From contig NW_005197722.1 of the NCBI RefSeq assembly GCF_000372725.1, forward strand, positions 1 to 64,000: a DNA stretch of 64,000 bases. Reading direction: 5' to 3'. Position 1 is the stretch's first letter. Every line of letters starts with the position of its first letter. The position numbers and the translations under genes are program-made. This stretch comes from Emiliania huxleyi CCMP1516. Its lineage: Eukaryota > Haptophyta > Isochrysidales > Noelaerhabdaceae. The notes under the pieces are model-generated. The model made no database searches and was not told the origin of the DNA. It worked only from the letters and a program-made list of their open reading frames with translations. Positions 55,101-64,000 of this stretch are shown piece after piece.

Positions 55101-55170
55101 TTGCGTCGGCATGACCATTAAGCAGGCCGCCGCACTAAAGTCCTACGTGTGCGGCCAGTGCCAGCTGTGA
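52126..55170 (+). CDS. PHD-finger protein with 17-residue tandem repeats
   Basis: Likely a nuclear chromatin reader. Exons 52126-53190, 53306-53881, 53959-54126, 54186 to about 54910, then a last exon to 55170 whose acceptor was not fixed (candidates end near 54955 or 55009). N-terminus basic and Pro-rich; then a large folded part with no family I recognise (LLRYEGYLLISEKQLEKVV..., NLGCEQLIVGNLGHVGWLLK, DVLVVPEDVGPYELLSLVSA). Residues from 54452 carry four MSEADRLAAGREPRKAP repeats. A Cys pair CPECHKPG follows, and the C-terminal PHD finger reads CVDNCRHG...MIACDGCDDWFHPACVGM...YVCGQCQL with all eight zinc ligands (C4-H-C3) plausible. Intron 53882-53958 is made of CGAGACACTTC iterons. Confidence 0.72.
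54452..54651 (+). repeat. Four tandem 51-bp coding repeats
   Basis: Nearly perfect 51-bp units, each encoding MSEADRLAAGREPRKAP; the last unit diverges at its end. Nucleotide identity is higher than protein constraint would need, so the array is young. Confidence 0.92.
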
Positions 55171-55633
55171 GGCACTGTGCCTCGCGCCTTGCGCTGCTGG
55201 AAGGAAGCTCTCGGTAGCTGCCTAAGCGTCCGGAGTGGAGCCGTCGAGAGCGCGGCCATTGATCCGAGACGCTTCCTGTGAAGGCCGGGGTTGTGCGTTT
55301 ACGTGAAGGCCGGCTTGTGGAAGCAGCACCACACCTGTGCATCCGACACCGTACATGTACATGTTGCAACTGCGAGACAGAGGAGGGCTCGTAGCGAGCG
55401 GGCCGCCAGCAGCAACACCGCGCGGGCGGCCAAGCTCTTTTCACAGCGCGAAGTGTGAACAGCTCCACGAATACGTCATCCCCACTCATGAAGCGCGAGG
55501 TTCTTGAGCCTTCGTGTTCATTTTTTTTGCTGGATTCCGCGGGATTTCTTGCCTTCAAGCCGCTTGCTCTCGATTGCTCTCCAGCCGACTGGCTGACAAA
55601 ATGCTCCCTTGAAAACCCTGAAAAAACCCTTAC
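55171..55633. other. Intergenic, no gene seen
   Basis: Sequence between PHD gene and the satellite upstream of the kinesin. No domain or repeat recognised. Confidence 0.5.
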
Positions 55634-55768
55634 CCCAACCCTCCTAGCCCAACCCTCCTAGCCCAACCCTCCTAGCCCAACCCTCCTAGCCCAACCCTCC
55701 TAGCCCAACCCTCCTAGCCCAACCCTCCTAGCCCAACCCTCCTAGCCCAACCCTCCGAGCCCAACCCT
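55634..55768. repeat. 14-bp telomere-like satellite (AACCCTCCTAGCCC)
   Basis: Nine to ten tandem copies, last ones slightly changed, ending 36 bases before the kinesin ATG. The unit resembles a degenerate (CCCTAA)n repeat. Confidence 0.9.
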
Positions 55769-55803
55769 TTCGGGCGCCTCGCTTGAGCGCAAAACGGTCA
55801 GGC

Positions 55804-58800
55804 ATGTCAATCGACCTCTCCTTTCTCGACCACCCTAGCTTCGGCTCGTCGTACGCCTTTGACGCCGACGACGCGGCGGCGCCGCTCTCGCCGGAGGCCG
55901 CCTCCTCCGTGACATCTTGGGACAAGTACATGCGGCCGTCGCCACCCCCGCCCGGAGGCGTCGCCGCCGCTCCGGCCGCCTCCCTCGGCCTGCACGCCCG
56001 CAGCGAGGCTCCTCCGCCGCCGCGCAGCCCGCCATCGCCCGAACGCGCCAGCGGTCTCGGAGACGCCCTCGACGACGGCCCCAGCCTCGACGCGAGCGCT
56101 GCTTCGGCCGACGCGGCGTCGGCCGCCTTCGACGCGCTGGCGCGCTACGAGGAGTCCCTCCTTGCCTCGGCGGCAGCCATCTCCGCGGCGCTGCCCGCCC
56201 GTCCTCCTCTCCTGCCGCGGACTCGGCACCGCACGCTGCGGCCGCCTCTCGGCCGCACCGCGGCTGCAGGAGGCTGCAGGCGGTCGCTCGCACTGTAGGC
56301 ACCGCCTCAACCAGCGATCCCAGGCCACCCACGCCGTGCAGGCCGCGCCAGCCGGAGCGCCCCCGTGCGCTTCCCCCGCAGCCCCCCCTGCAGCTGCAGC
56401 AGCAATGGGCGGCGAGGCGGCGTCGGCGAGGGCGGGAGGAGCGAGGGCGGCGGCTGCGCCCCCGCCCCTACCCCCGCCGCAGAGCCTCCCTATGGGCGCT
56501 TCGATGGTGGACAAGCGGACCTGCCGGCTGCTCAACGCGCAGAGCTTCAAAGCCGCCATCGAGGCTCACAGGGAGGGGGCGGCGGGCGGCGCGGCGGGCG
56601 GCGCGGCGGCAGAGGCGGAGGATGAGGCGGCTGAGGCGGCGGCCCCGCGCGGGGGCGTTCGCGGCGTGTCTGCGTACGTTCGCAAGCGGCCGCTGCTGCC
56701 GAGCGAGGCTGCAAAGGGCGACTTCGACGCCCTGAGCGTTGAGGGAGGGGGAGGGGGAGGGGGGCGTGTCGTGGCGCACGCGTGCCTCATGAAGCCCGAC
56801 CTGGTGACATCTCCCCATATCTCCCCATATCTCCCTCTTGAGGCCCGACCTGGCGCAGACAGCGCCCCGCCTCCCCTAGCCTTGGCGAGGGCTCCTGCTC
56901 ACGCCTCCTCACGCCTGCTCATGCCTCCCTCGCGTGAGCAGGTGCGGATGCACCTCTCGCGGCTGCACACGTCCACGCCACGTCCACGACATGTCCGACA
57001 CATGTGCCGCAGGTGCGGATGTACCTCCGCCACACGGCCATGTCTCCGTCGGGCGGTGCCTTGGGCGAGGGGGCGGCAGGCGAAGAGGTGCTACCGACGG
57101 GCGAGGGGCGCACGACACTTCCAGGACATGTCCCGGACATGTCCCGGGCATGTCTCGCAGGTCTACCGGCTGGCGGCGCACCCGCTCGTCGAGCACGCGC
57201 TGAGCGGCGGGCAGGTGGCTCTGCTCACGCACGCGCGCGCCTCTCCGGGACATGTCCGGGACATGTCCGGGACATGTCCTGTTGTGCGGCGGGCAGGCGA
57301 CTCTGCTGACTTACGGCCAGACCGGCTCCGGCAAGACCTACACCATCGAGCAGGCGGCACCCCTCGCCCTCGCCCGCCTTCTCTCACCCTCCTCGCCCCC
57401 CTCCTAGCCCCCCTCCTCGCCCCCCTCCTCGCCCCTCGCCTCGCCCCTCGCCTCGCCCCCTTCCTCGCCCCTCGCCTCGCCCCTCGCCTCGCCCCTCAAG
57501 CCATCACTGCCTCAATCATCCAGGTCTTCTCTCTCGCCTCCCCCCTCCTCGCCGCCCGGGCGCGCCACGGCGCGCGCGGCTCCGCAGCGCCACTCCGCGT
57601 CTCGGCGGTGGAGGTGCGAGGCGTTGGGGCGGGCGGTGGGGGCAAGAGATTGCCCGAGATCGCCCGAGATGTCCCGCAGGTGCTTGGCCGGCGCTGCGTC
57701 GACCTCCTCTCGGGCTCGCCCTGCCAGCCGCTGGCTGCGGCGGAGGGCGGCATCGAGCTGAAGGGGGCGACGCTGCGGCAGGTCTGGAGCGGGGCGCAGC
57801 TCGAGGAGCTTCTCGCCGCCGCCAGCGCCGCGCGAGCCACGAAGGCCCTCCGACCCGCCCCGGCAGCGGGTCAACGTGAGATGCCCCAGAGGCGGACTGG
57901 TTTGGCCGGACTGTTTTGACCGCAGGCGACCGGCGCAAACGCGACGTCGTCTCGCTCGCACATGGCGCGTCTCGAGCGTGCCCACAGCCCCGCCCGTGCC
58001 CGGCCTCTCCTCACGCCCGCAGCTGCGAGCAGGTCCTCTCGATCGACGTCCCGCCACCGCCTGCCGCCGACGGCTCCTCCCCGCCCCGCGGTCCCCCCCA
58101 CCCCGCCCTCCCGCTGGCGTGCCGCTGCCCGGAGACCCTCTCACACCCGCAGCTGTGAACAGGCCCTCCTCCCCCTCCGGGGGCGACGGAGGCGGTGCGG
58201 TTCGGCGGGGGAGGGAGGCCTCCTGCGGCGGGACCTGCGGCGGGGCGCCTCACCCTCGTCGACTGCGCCGGCTCGGAGTGGGCTGCCGACTCGGCGGCGC
58301 ACTGCAGGGAGCGGCAGCCTTAGATGGTGGGGCGGGCTTTGGTGTGTGCTCCGTCGCTCAGCTGCATCCACACAAAAGCACCGTCTTCGCTGTGCACGTA
58401 GCCCTTGTATCCACGCGGCGCTCTGAACACTCTGCACGGTCCCGGCTCCACTTTCTGACGTTGTTGCTGCACCCCGTTGCGCAGGAGCGGCAGCGGGAAG
58501 GCGCGGAGATCAACACGTCGCTGCACGCGCTCAAGAATTGCGTGCGCGCCTTCGCCGAGCGAGCGCGGAGCGGCCGCGCGGCGCGCATGCCGTTTCGCGA
58601 CGCGCTGCTCACCAGGAGAGCAGTCAGTCGTAGCGGAGAGGTGGTGGCGGAGAGGTGGTGGCTGAGAGGTGGTGGCTGAGAGGTGGTGGCTGAGAGGTGG
58701 TAGCTGAGATGGGTGTGGCAGAGAGCGGAGCTGCTCTCGCCACCTCGCCCCCTCCTGCCACGCACCCGCCATTCACAACTCCCTCCTCCTGCGGGGACTG

Positions 58801-59254
58801 CCATCACGGTCCATCATGGTCGCGCAGGCTGCTCGCCGACTCGTTCGGCAACTCGTGTGCCGCCTTCGCTGCGACCTCATCCTCTCTCGGCCACATCTCG
58901 GCGGCCTCTCCCCTGCAGGCGACTCCTGCCAGCTGGCTGTGCTCGGCTGTGTCTCGCCCGCGTCCGCCGCTACGGTACTACTCCCTCTGAGCGTCATGGG
59001 TGGGCTATCAGGAGCTCACGGCTGCTTTGTGGGACTGCTTAGGAGCACTCGCTGTCGACGCTGCGGACGGTGATGGAGCTGGCGGGCGGCGGCGAGGGGC
59101 GGAGTCGAGGACGGGCTGCTGCAGGACACGTCCGCGACACGTCCCTCTGGCTCGGCGTGTAGGCGAGGAGGCGCAGTCGTGGACGAGCCACGTCCGCCGT
59201 GTGGGCGAGGCGAGGCCGCCGCCCGGGGGAGCTTGGTTCGGGTGCTCGTGCTAG
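55804..59254 (+). CDS. Kinesin-13-like motor protein, many introns
   Basis: Microtubule motor, of the type that depolymerises microtubule ends. ATG at 55804 (MSIDLSFLDHPSFGSSYAFD). Motor blocks in order: VSAYVRKRPLLPSEAAKGDF (kinesin-13 start), VYRLAAHPLVEHALSGGQ, P-loop LLTYGQTGSGKTYT, VEVLGRRCVDLLSG, switch I ATGANATSSRSH, switch II RLTLVDCAGSEW (Cys for the usual Leu), EGAEINTSLHALKNCVRAF, MPFRDALLTRLLADSF, CQLAVLGCVSPASAAT, EHSLSTLRTVMEL. Confident introns: 57088-57160, 57215-57296, 57614-57679, 57845-57925, 57965-58032, 58309-58484 (GA donor), 58614-58827 (GA donor), 58848-58919, 58976-59042, and one ending at 59162. 5' exon borders (56180-56400, 56802-57012, 57350-57520) are less certain. 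Ends EEAQSWTSHVRRVGEARPPP..., stop at 59252-59254. Confidence 0.82.
57215..57296 (+). other. Kinesin intron with ~30-bp exon duplication and GGACATGTCC iterons
   Basis: GCGGCGGGCAG|GTGGCTCTG at the donor and GCGGCGGGCAG|GCGACTCTG at the acceptor; similarity continues (CTCACGCACG versus CTGACTTACG). The interior has three tandem GGGACATGTCC units. Spliced product reads ALSGGQATLLTYGQTGSGKT. Confidence 0.9.
58309..58484 (+). other. Kinesin GA-AG intron
   Basis: AGG|GAGCGGCAGCC at the donor, CGCAG|GAGCGGCAGCGGG at the acceptor. The only join that gives HCRERQREGAEINTSL starts with GA. The first 9 intron bases repeat the next exon (GAGCGGCAG). Confidence 0.75.
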
Positions 59255-59840
59255 CGCCCCCCGTCGTGCTGGGCGTTGACAACTGCGGTGGCTAGGCCCG
59301 GGGCTTGTCGACCCGGGCCCGGTGGCGCGTGGCGGGGGGCGGCGGGTTGGGGTTGGGGCGGGTCGCCGCGAGGAGGCTGCGGCTCTCAGCGTTGTCCGTT
59401 CCCCATACCGAGCACAGTCGAGAGGTTAAGGTGGAGATGAGCGGCGAGTTGTTTAAGGGTGTGGACCGTGAGTTGACGGAAGTCGGAGGACGCGACCCAC
59501 CTCGCCACAGATGGTCCCGCGCGCGCCTCGCGCCGCCTGCCCTGGGCCTGGCCCCGCTGCCCACCGGAGTGCGGAGAGCGATCAGCGATGGCAAGGGGGG
59601 ACAGGCCCGACAGCCTACTGTGCGGCTGCCACAGCTGTGACAGCGATGGGCTCGCCCTCACTGGCCCTCAAAAAAAAAAATTGCGTTTTACCTGCGAAAG
59701 ACACTACTCTCCCCCCCCCGTCGCTTGTCCCCCTTGGCGTGGGCGCCCCTCACCCCCCAGCTCTCGGTATCGCGTACTGCACGAGGCTACCGTGGGCCCC
59801 GCCTGCGCGCTGGGGGTTCCCTGCCCTGTCGGGAAGCCTC
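59255..59840. other. No recognisable gene
   Basis: 3' side of the kinesin; open frames without domains. Confidence 0.5.
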
Positions 59841-59843
59841 GAC

Positions 59844-60016
<173 letters not shown>

Positions 60017-60150
60017 CGCTCACCCACGCGCACTGGGCCTTGCACTTTGAATGCCGTGGGGCTCCTGTCGTTAGACGTGGAGACGCGAGGGTCGCCCCCC
60101 CTTGCCCCACCACCTCGTGTGTGTGGAGAAGTTTACCTTACCTTACCTTT
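60017..60150 (+). repeat. Dispersed repeat, copy A (partner 63401-63545)
   Basis: Shares CTCACCCACG, TTGCACTTTGAATGCCGTGG, GGCTCCTG, GGTCGCCCCCCCTTGCCCC, GTGTGTGTGGAGAA and TACCTTACCTTACCTT with 63401-63545, in the same order and orientation. Confidence 0.9.
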
Positions 60151-60152
60151 AC

Positions 60153-60329
60153 CTCATTTCGTACACGCCCGACAACGGCGCCATCTACACCGGCGCCGAC
60201 CACTTTCTGTACGATCCAGCGGGTCTCGCGGCGCAATTTCGGCCAGCGCCGCACCTGTCCCACGCGGCGCTCTACTTCCTCCCCGCCCGTCTCGCCGATT
60301 ATGAGTATGTACCTCTGTGCTGCCGTTGA
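60153..60329 (+). pseudogene. Coding-like fragment of unknown function
   Basis: Frame reads ISYTPDNGAIYTGADHFLYD, then PAGLAAQFRPAPHLSHAALY, FLPARLADYE, with protein-like composition and no repeats, directly abutting the dispersed repeat at 60150. No continuation found on either side; likely an exon remnant. Confidence 0.35.
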
Positions 60330-61142
60330 CGGTGAACCACAGCGGGCCGTACCGGATCGAGGCTCTCATCAATGGACTGGCGCGGACACCACGGGAGCCG
60401 CCGAAAAAGAATTTTAGCAGGCACCCTCTCACGATATTAGAGAGCGACACGAAACCTGGGCGCGCACTCTGGCCACTCCAACCAACACTAGCACGGGACG
60501 GGCGCGCACTCGCTCTCTCTCTCTCTCTCACACACACACATGCCATGTGCATGTGCATGTCCATGTGACGTGTGAGAGAGAGATTTTTGAAAACCAACAA
60601 GAAATCACCGCCGCCTCTTCTTGTATCTTGAGACTTGACGTGTGCCATGGGCCATGTTAGCTCCGAGCGAGAGGTTTGGTCGGTGTGGAGCGGAGCCCGT
60701 ATTGTACGAGTCGGCCTGTCGATCGCGACGGCCTTCTCACCTCAGGGCCACCGGCAGCCCGCTCGCAGTAGCCCTCCGCTAAGCCATTCGAATCTGCGAG
60801 GCGAGGCCGCTCACGCGGCCCGATGGGGAGGAACGGGGCGAGCCCCCTCCAACCCACCCGCGCTAGGTCTCGGGCGGCGAAGGGGTCACACCCGACGACC
60901 TCGGGAACTAGCTAGCCGGGGCAGTCGGAGAGTGGCAACTCCGTGCACTGACGGTCGGCCGCCAGAAAACACGCCTCCGTGGCTCGGGTTACACCAATCC
61001 TCGCTACCCAACGCGGCCAAAGGATATCCACCTCGAGAACCTCGAGAAGCCATTCACAGTCGTTGCTCATACAGTTGTAGTCACGAGGCGCTGCGTTTGC
61101 TCTCCTTGCTCTCGCAGGCGCAGCGCCTGCTCTCCGAGGCGC
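60330..61142. other. Intergenic, no gene seen
   Basis: Holds CCGCCGAAAAAGAATTTTAG (60399-60418), similar to 13307-13328, a CT/CA tract at 60512-60541 and GAGAGATTTTTGAAAACCAA (60580-60600), similar to 30357-30380. Promoter side of the third sulfotransferase. Confidence 0.4.
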
Positions 61143-62488
61143 ATGCACGCTGCTCCGCTGCGTTTGCTCGCTCTCCTCGCATCCTGGACGCTGAGCGGCT
61201 CCACGGCTGCAGATGTCCGCATTGAGACCGCCGACCGGACGACGGGAGCCCGGCAACGACCCACCGATGCGAGCATGCCACGTCTCGCGCCTGCTCTTCG
61301 ACGCCCCGACAATGCTCAATTTGTGCGGGTGCGTGATGCTATCAATTTAGCCCTCGCCAATCTCAGTCGGCGCGAGCAGCGCAGACTGCTTGCGCGTCTC
61401 GCGTGCTCACATGCCGCGTTCAGAGACAGACAGCTGTTTGCCGCATGCAAAGACATGCTACACCAGCCAAAGGACACGCGTTGGCGCACCTTGCTCAACC
61501 ACGTGCTCAACGAGTCGTCCATCTCGCAGAGGCCGAGGAAGGGCTGCACCTCGAACCTTCCCGGGACGACGCCAGTTTGCCGCAAGCAGAAGGTTATGCT
61601 GCTGCACTTTTCAAAGGCGTCGGGCTCCGCTGTATGCAGGCTGGCGCAAGCTGCAGGCTGCACCACGTGGGCCAGCGACGGCAACTGCGGTCGTCGCCAG
61701 CGGGAATACGCCGATGGGCCGTGGTGGATCCCGGTTTCACATGCTCAGAGCGCGTGGGAGAGGTCACGGTTTGCCTACCCCGACGCAATCGCGCGCATGG
61801 GCAGCGGCAGAAGCAACTGCTCAGAGCGGCTCGCGAGGGCTCCGCAGTTCCACGCCGTCGAGAGCACCCTGCCCGGCGGCGTGCCCTGCCCCGGCTTCTT
61901 CACACTCGCGATGTTGCGGCCGCCGCTCGAGCGGATGGTGTCTCACAGCTTTGAGCTGGCGCGCCGCCCTAGCCATCAGAGCAAGATCTCGCTGCTAGCT
62001 CCCCGTCCGGTCCCGCACCTCTAGTCCCGGACCCTCAGTCTAGCCCAGCGCTTCGCGCCGCGCAGGCACGCTGGGGCCTGGTGCGTCCGCGAAAGCAGGG
62101 ATTCTGCTCCAACTACAGCCACATGCGCCGCCTCGCGCCGGCAGTCTACGACAACTACTACCACCGCGTCCTGCTCGGCGAGCGCGTGCTCGGCCTGCCG
62201 CCCGGGGCCATCACCTCAGCGCACTTGGCCGAGGCCAAGCGGGTGCTCTCAAGCCTGCAGCTCGTCCTGTTGAGCAACGACGCCTCGACGCCCGCAACGC
62301 TGCAGCGAGCGACAGGCATCGCCAATTTCACCGCGTGCCGCGACACCACGCGGCCTGCGCCCTGCGCCATGTCCGACGAGGACAGCGAGCGAGCCCGTCG
62401 CGACAACGCGCATGACCTGGCCCTATATGCCTACGCGGAGCGGCTGGCGGCGCAACACGTCGCAAAGTGGGGCGCAGGCATGGGCTAG
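61143..62488 (+). CDS. Third sulfotransferase-like protein with signal peptide
   Basis: Exons 61143-61997 and 62065-62488, intron 61998-62064 (67 nt, GC-AG) joining KISLL to ARWGLVRPRK in phase (426 residues). Signal peptide MHAAPLRLLALLASWTLSGS. PAPS-loop-like MLLHFSKASGSAVCRLAQAA, partner motif FFTLAMLRPPLERMVSHSFEL, then YDNYYHRVLLGERVLGLPPG and VLSSLQLVLLSND, in the order of membrane sulfotransferases. The loop lacks the usual PKTGG, as in the gene at 48515. Cys-rich middle (about 10 Cys) fits a secretory lumenal domain. Confidence 0.72.
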
Positions 62489-62726
62489 AGTCAAAAGTGT
62501 CCCTGCGGATATCTCTCTCGGGACGAAGATCGAACAAGCAATTTTTAAACGGAACTCACCCTCGCCACACTAGAGCCGCAAAGGAGGAAAGGAAAGAAAC
62601 AACAACTACGTGGAGTTCGTGAACCCTCTGGGGCCTCCGAGCGATTCTAAAATCAGGTCTGGCACCTCTCCGCTGAAAAGTGAAATCGGACGTTTCGAAT
62701 CTCGAATAATCTCCAAGGTCACTTGA
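62489..62726. other. Intergenic, no gene seen
   Basis: 3' region of the sulfotransferase; no feature recognised. Confidence 0.5.
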
Positions 62727-63083
62727 ATGCTCACTTGGCAGGTAACATATGCGCCACGCGCCCCAGCTCCTCTGGTCGCCGCCGGCCTCCGCGGCGGCGG
62801 CGATGTCCCAGCGCCACCCATCGGCCAGCCCTCAGATCGATCGATCGGCGCTCACGGCAAAATTGATGCGGCCTGCAGGGACCGAAAGGTCGCCGACCTG
62901 ATCACGGCTGCCGGCGCCTCGGCGCCGGCCGACGCCGTGTTCGGCGGCAGGTTCGCGACGGGCGAGACGCCCCGCTCGACGACCTCCGCCTCCGAGGCGG
63001 ACGAGGGCGACGGCGCCGGCGGCGATGGCGGGACCGGCTTCGACCTGTTCGGGCCGGACCCCACCCCCATGGAGGACCTTTGA
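62727..63083 (+). CDS. Hypothetical ORF, possibly a last exon
   Basis: 118-residue frame; the start lies where an intron-like stretch may precede (CTCACTTGGCAG|GTAAC at 62741). The C-terminal half is acidic and Gly-rich and ends GTGFDLFGPDPTPMEDL. No domain recognised. Confidence 0.35.
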   Translation: MLTWQVTYAPRAPAPLVAAGLRGGGDVPAPPIGQPSDRSIGAHGKIDAACRDRKVADLITAAGASAPADAVFGGRFATGETPRSTTSASEADEGDGAGGDGGTGFDLFGPDPTPMEDL

Positions 63084-63400
63084 GGCCCTCTCCAGTCTCA
63101 CCCCACCTTACCTCTGCCCCCCCCTCCCCCCATCCCTCTGCCTCCCATAGGGCAGGATAGCACTAGCATATGCGCCTAGTGCGCACACTGGGCCCACATA
63201 GATGTGACCCGCCCACTCGAGTGCGGCGCCCGGATGCTAGTGCTTGAGAGGACACCACAAACGCGGCACGGCCCGTTTTGGCTGTCTGCGGAGATTCTGT
63301 CTTAGCACACACAGTGAGTCATTCGGAGTCATTCGATGGCCAGAGTGCGATTGTGTGTGTGCGGGAGTCGGTTTGTCGGGAGGGAGGGGGCAGGGGCAGG
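63084..63400. other. No gene seen
   Basis: C-rich tract at 63115-63150 and non-coding-looking sequence. Confidence 0.5.
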
Positions 63401-63545
63401 CTGCTCACCCACGTGCACCGGGCCAGTGCTTGCACTTTGAATGCCGTGGGGCTCCTGCCCGTGTCCGGGCGTGGAGATGCGAGGGTCGCCCCCCCTTGCC
63501 CCACCACTTTGTGTGTGTGGAGAAATCTACCTTACCTTACCTTAG
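63401..63545 (+). repeat. Dispersed repeat, copy B (partner 60017-60150)
   Basis: See copy A. Copy B carries about ten extra bases in two small insertions and also ends in TACCTTACCTTACCTTA. Confidence 0.9.
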
Positions 63546-63641
63546 CCCGCCCTATTCACCACGGGCCACGAGAGCCCTGCAAGCAGCTGGCATGTTCTAT
63601 CGCCCGGGTGGCGGGCTGTCTGCACACAGACGTCTCGTCCC

Positions 63642-64000
63642 ATGGCTGACGCACGGATGGTCCGACCTGTGGCGGAGTTTGACCTCAGCTCGGCCGTCGG
63701 TGTCGGCGGGCTGACGGCGGCCGCCGGAATCGCGATTCGCTCTGCCAGCTGCCAGCAGCCTCGTGTCGCCGCTCTCGTTGCGCAGCAGCAGCGATTGGCC
63801 TTTGCGCCGTCGCTCGACGGCGTCACCGCCCATCCGACCTGCGAGTCTTCTGCTCTCACGCACCTCACTCGCCGCGCGCGGATTGTGCGCCGCGCCAAGC
63901 AAGACACATGCTCATGCAAACAGTGCGAGAACTTGGTTGCGCCGCTTAGTGGCGGCGCTGCTTTAGAGGAAGCGGCAGCGTGGGAAGCAAAGCAGATGGA
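63642..64000 (+). CDS. Start of an unknown protein, runs off right edge
   Basis: ATG at 63642 (MADARMVRPVAEFDLSSAVG) opens a frame with no stop up to the window end (119 full codons). Includes THLTRRARIVRRAKQDTCSC then KQCENL; the CxCxxC cluster could be the start of a metal-binding site. Family unknown. Confidence 0.5.
   Translation, partial: MADARMVRPVAEFDLSSAVGVGGLTAAAGIAIRSASCQQPRVAALVAQQQRLAFAPSLDGVTAHPTCESSALTHLTRRARIVRRAKQDTCSCKQCENLVAPLSGGAALEEAAAWEAKQM

Noticed and set aside
57215..57296. GGGACATGTCC pairs as p53-type binding sites
   Set aside because: The match to RRRCATGYYY is real, but the repeats lie inside introns and belong to an iteron family; algae of this type are not expected to use such sites.
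59043..59162. Kinesin ending at TAG 59160-59162
   Set aside because: The last bases before that stop are GACACGTCC iterons typical of introns, and GGCGAGG..AGTCG is duplicated; a splice to 59163 gives a longer, better C-terminus.

Overview
The window is nuclear DNA of a GC-rich eukaryotic alga, most likely a haptophyte of the Emiliania/Gephyrocapsa type. The reasons are: very high GC, many short spliceosomal introns (about 50-280 nt) that mostly start with GC rather than GT, a giant modular type I polyketide synthase without acyltransferase domains, tandem AP2 domains in a regulator, Golgi-type glycosyltransferase and sulfotransferase genes, TTAGGG-type telomere repeats, and one assembly gap of 100 Ns (43461-43560). 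No tRNA, rRNA, CRISPR array or bacterial operon signal was seen. Species assignment is inference.

Layout: 1-12924 (-) 5' part of a giant PKS that runs off the left edge; 13337-13711 (+) broken calmodulin copy; 14097-15523 (-) AP2-AP2-SAM regulator and a possible upstream exon; 16726-19519 (-) glycosyltransferase with nine exons; 19931-20932 (-) sulfotransferase; 21-26 kb repeats, a Pro-rich ORF, a foldback element and gene debris; 26551-28185 (-) Harbinger-type DDE transposase in four exons; 28794-29972 (-) secreted ankyrin protein; 30-34 kb repeat-rich accessory region; 34154-36084 (+) GH18 glycosidase; 36649-38174 (-) SPX protein with a C-terminal membrane helix; 39228-44626 (+) CWF19-like splicing factor with an extra KH domain and at least 24 exons; 45087-45894 (-) small PH-domain protein, divergent from 46147-48062 (+) mitochondrial phosphate carrier; 48515-49986 (-) second sulfotransferase; 52126-55170 (+) PHD-finger protein; 55804-59254 (+) kinesin-13-like motor; 59.8-63.5 kb microsatellite and repeats around a third sulfotransferase (61143-62488 +); a gene start runs off the right edge at 63642.

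The most notable signal is in the introns. Open reading frames are often misleading here, because many introns are multiples of three and are read through. After splicing by protein homology, many introns turn out to begin with a copy (7 to 36 bp, sometimes decayed) of the exon that follows them. The splice junctions lie inside duplicated AG|GN sequence, so the donor is GC, GT or in at least three cases GA. Intron interiors are built from a few short iterons shared between unrelated genes. One intron is a pure telomere-repeat insertion flanked by a perfect 36-bp exon duplication. Together this looks like recent, ongoing intron gain by insertion with target duplication (introner-like behaviour), acting on a splicing factor, a kinesin, a chitinase-like enzyme, a carrier and others.

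Functionally, the genes are mostly independent eukaryotic loci. Three sulfotransferase-like proteins plus a glycosyltransferase fit sulfated polysaccharide or glycoprotein synthesis, and the PKS indicates polyketide production.
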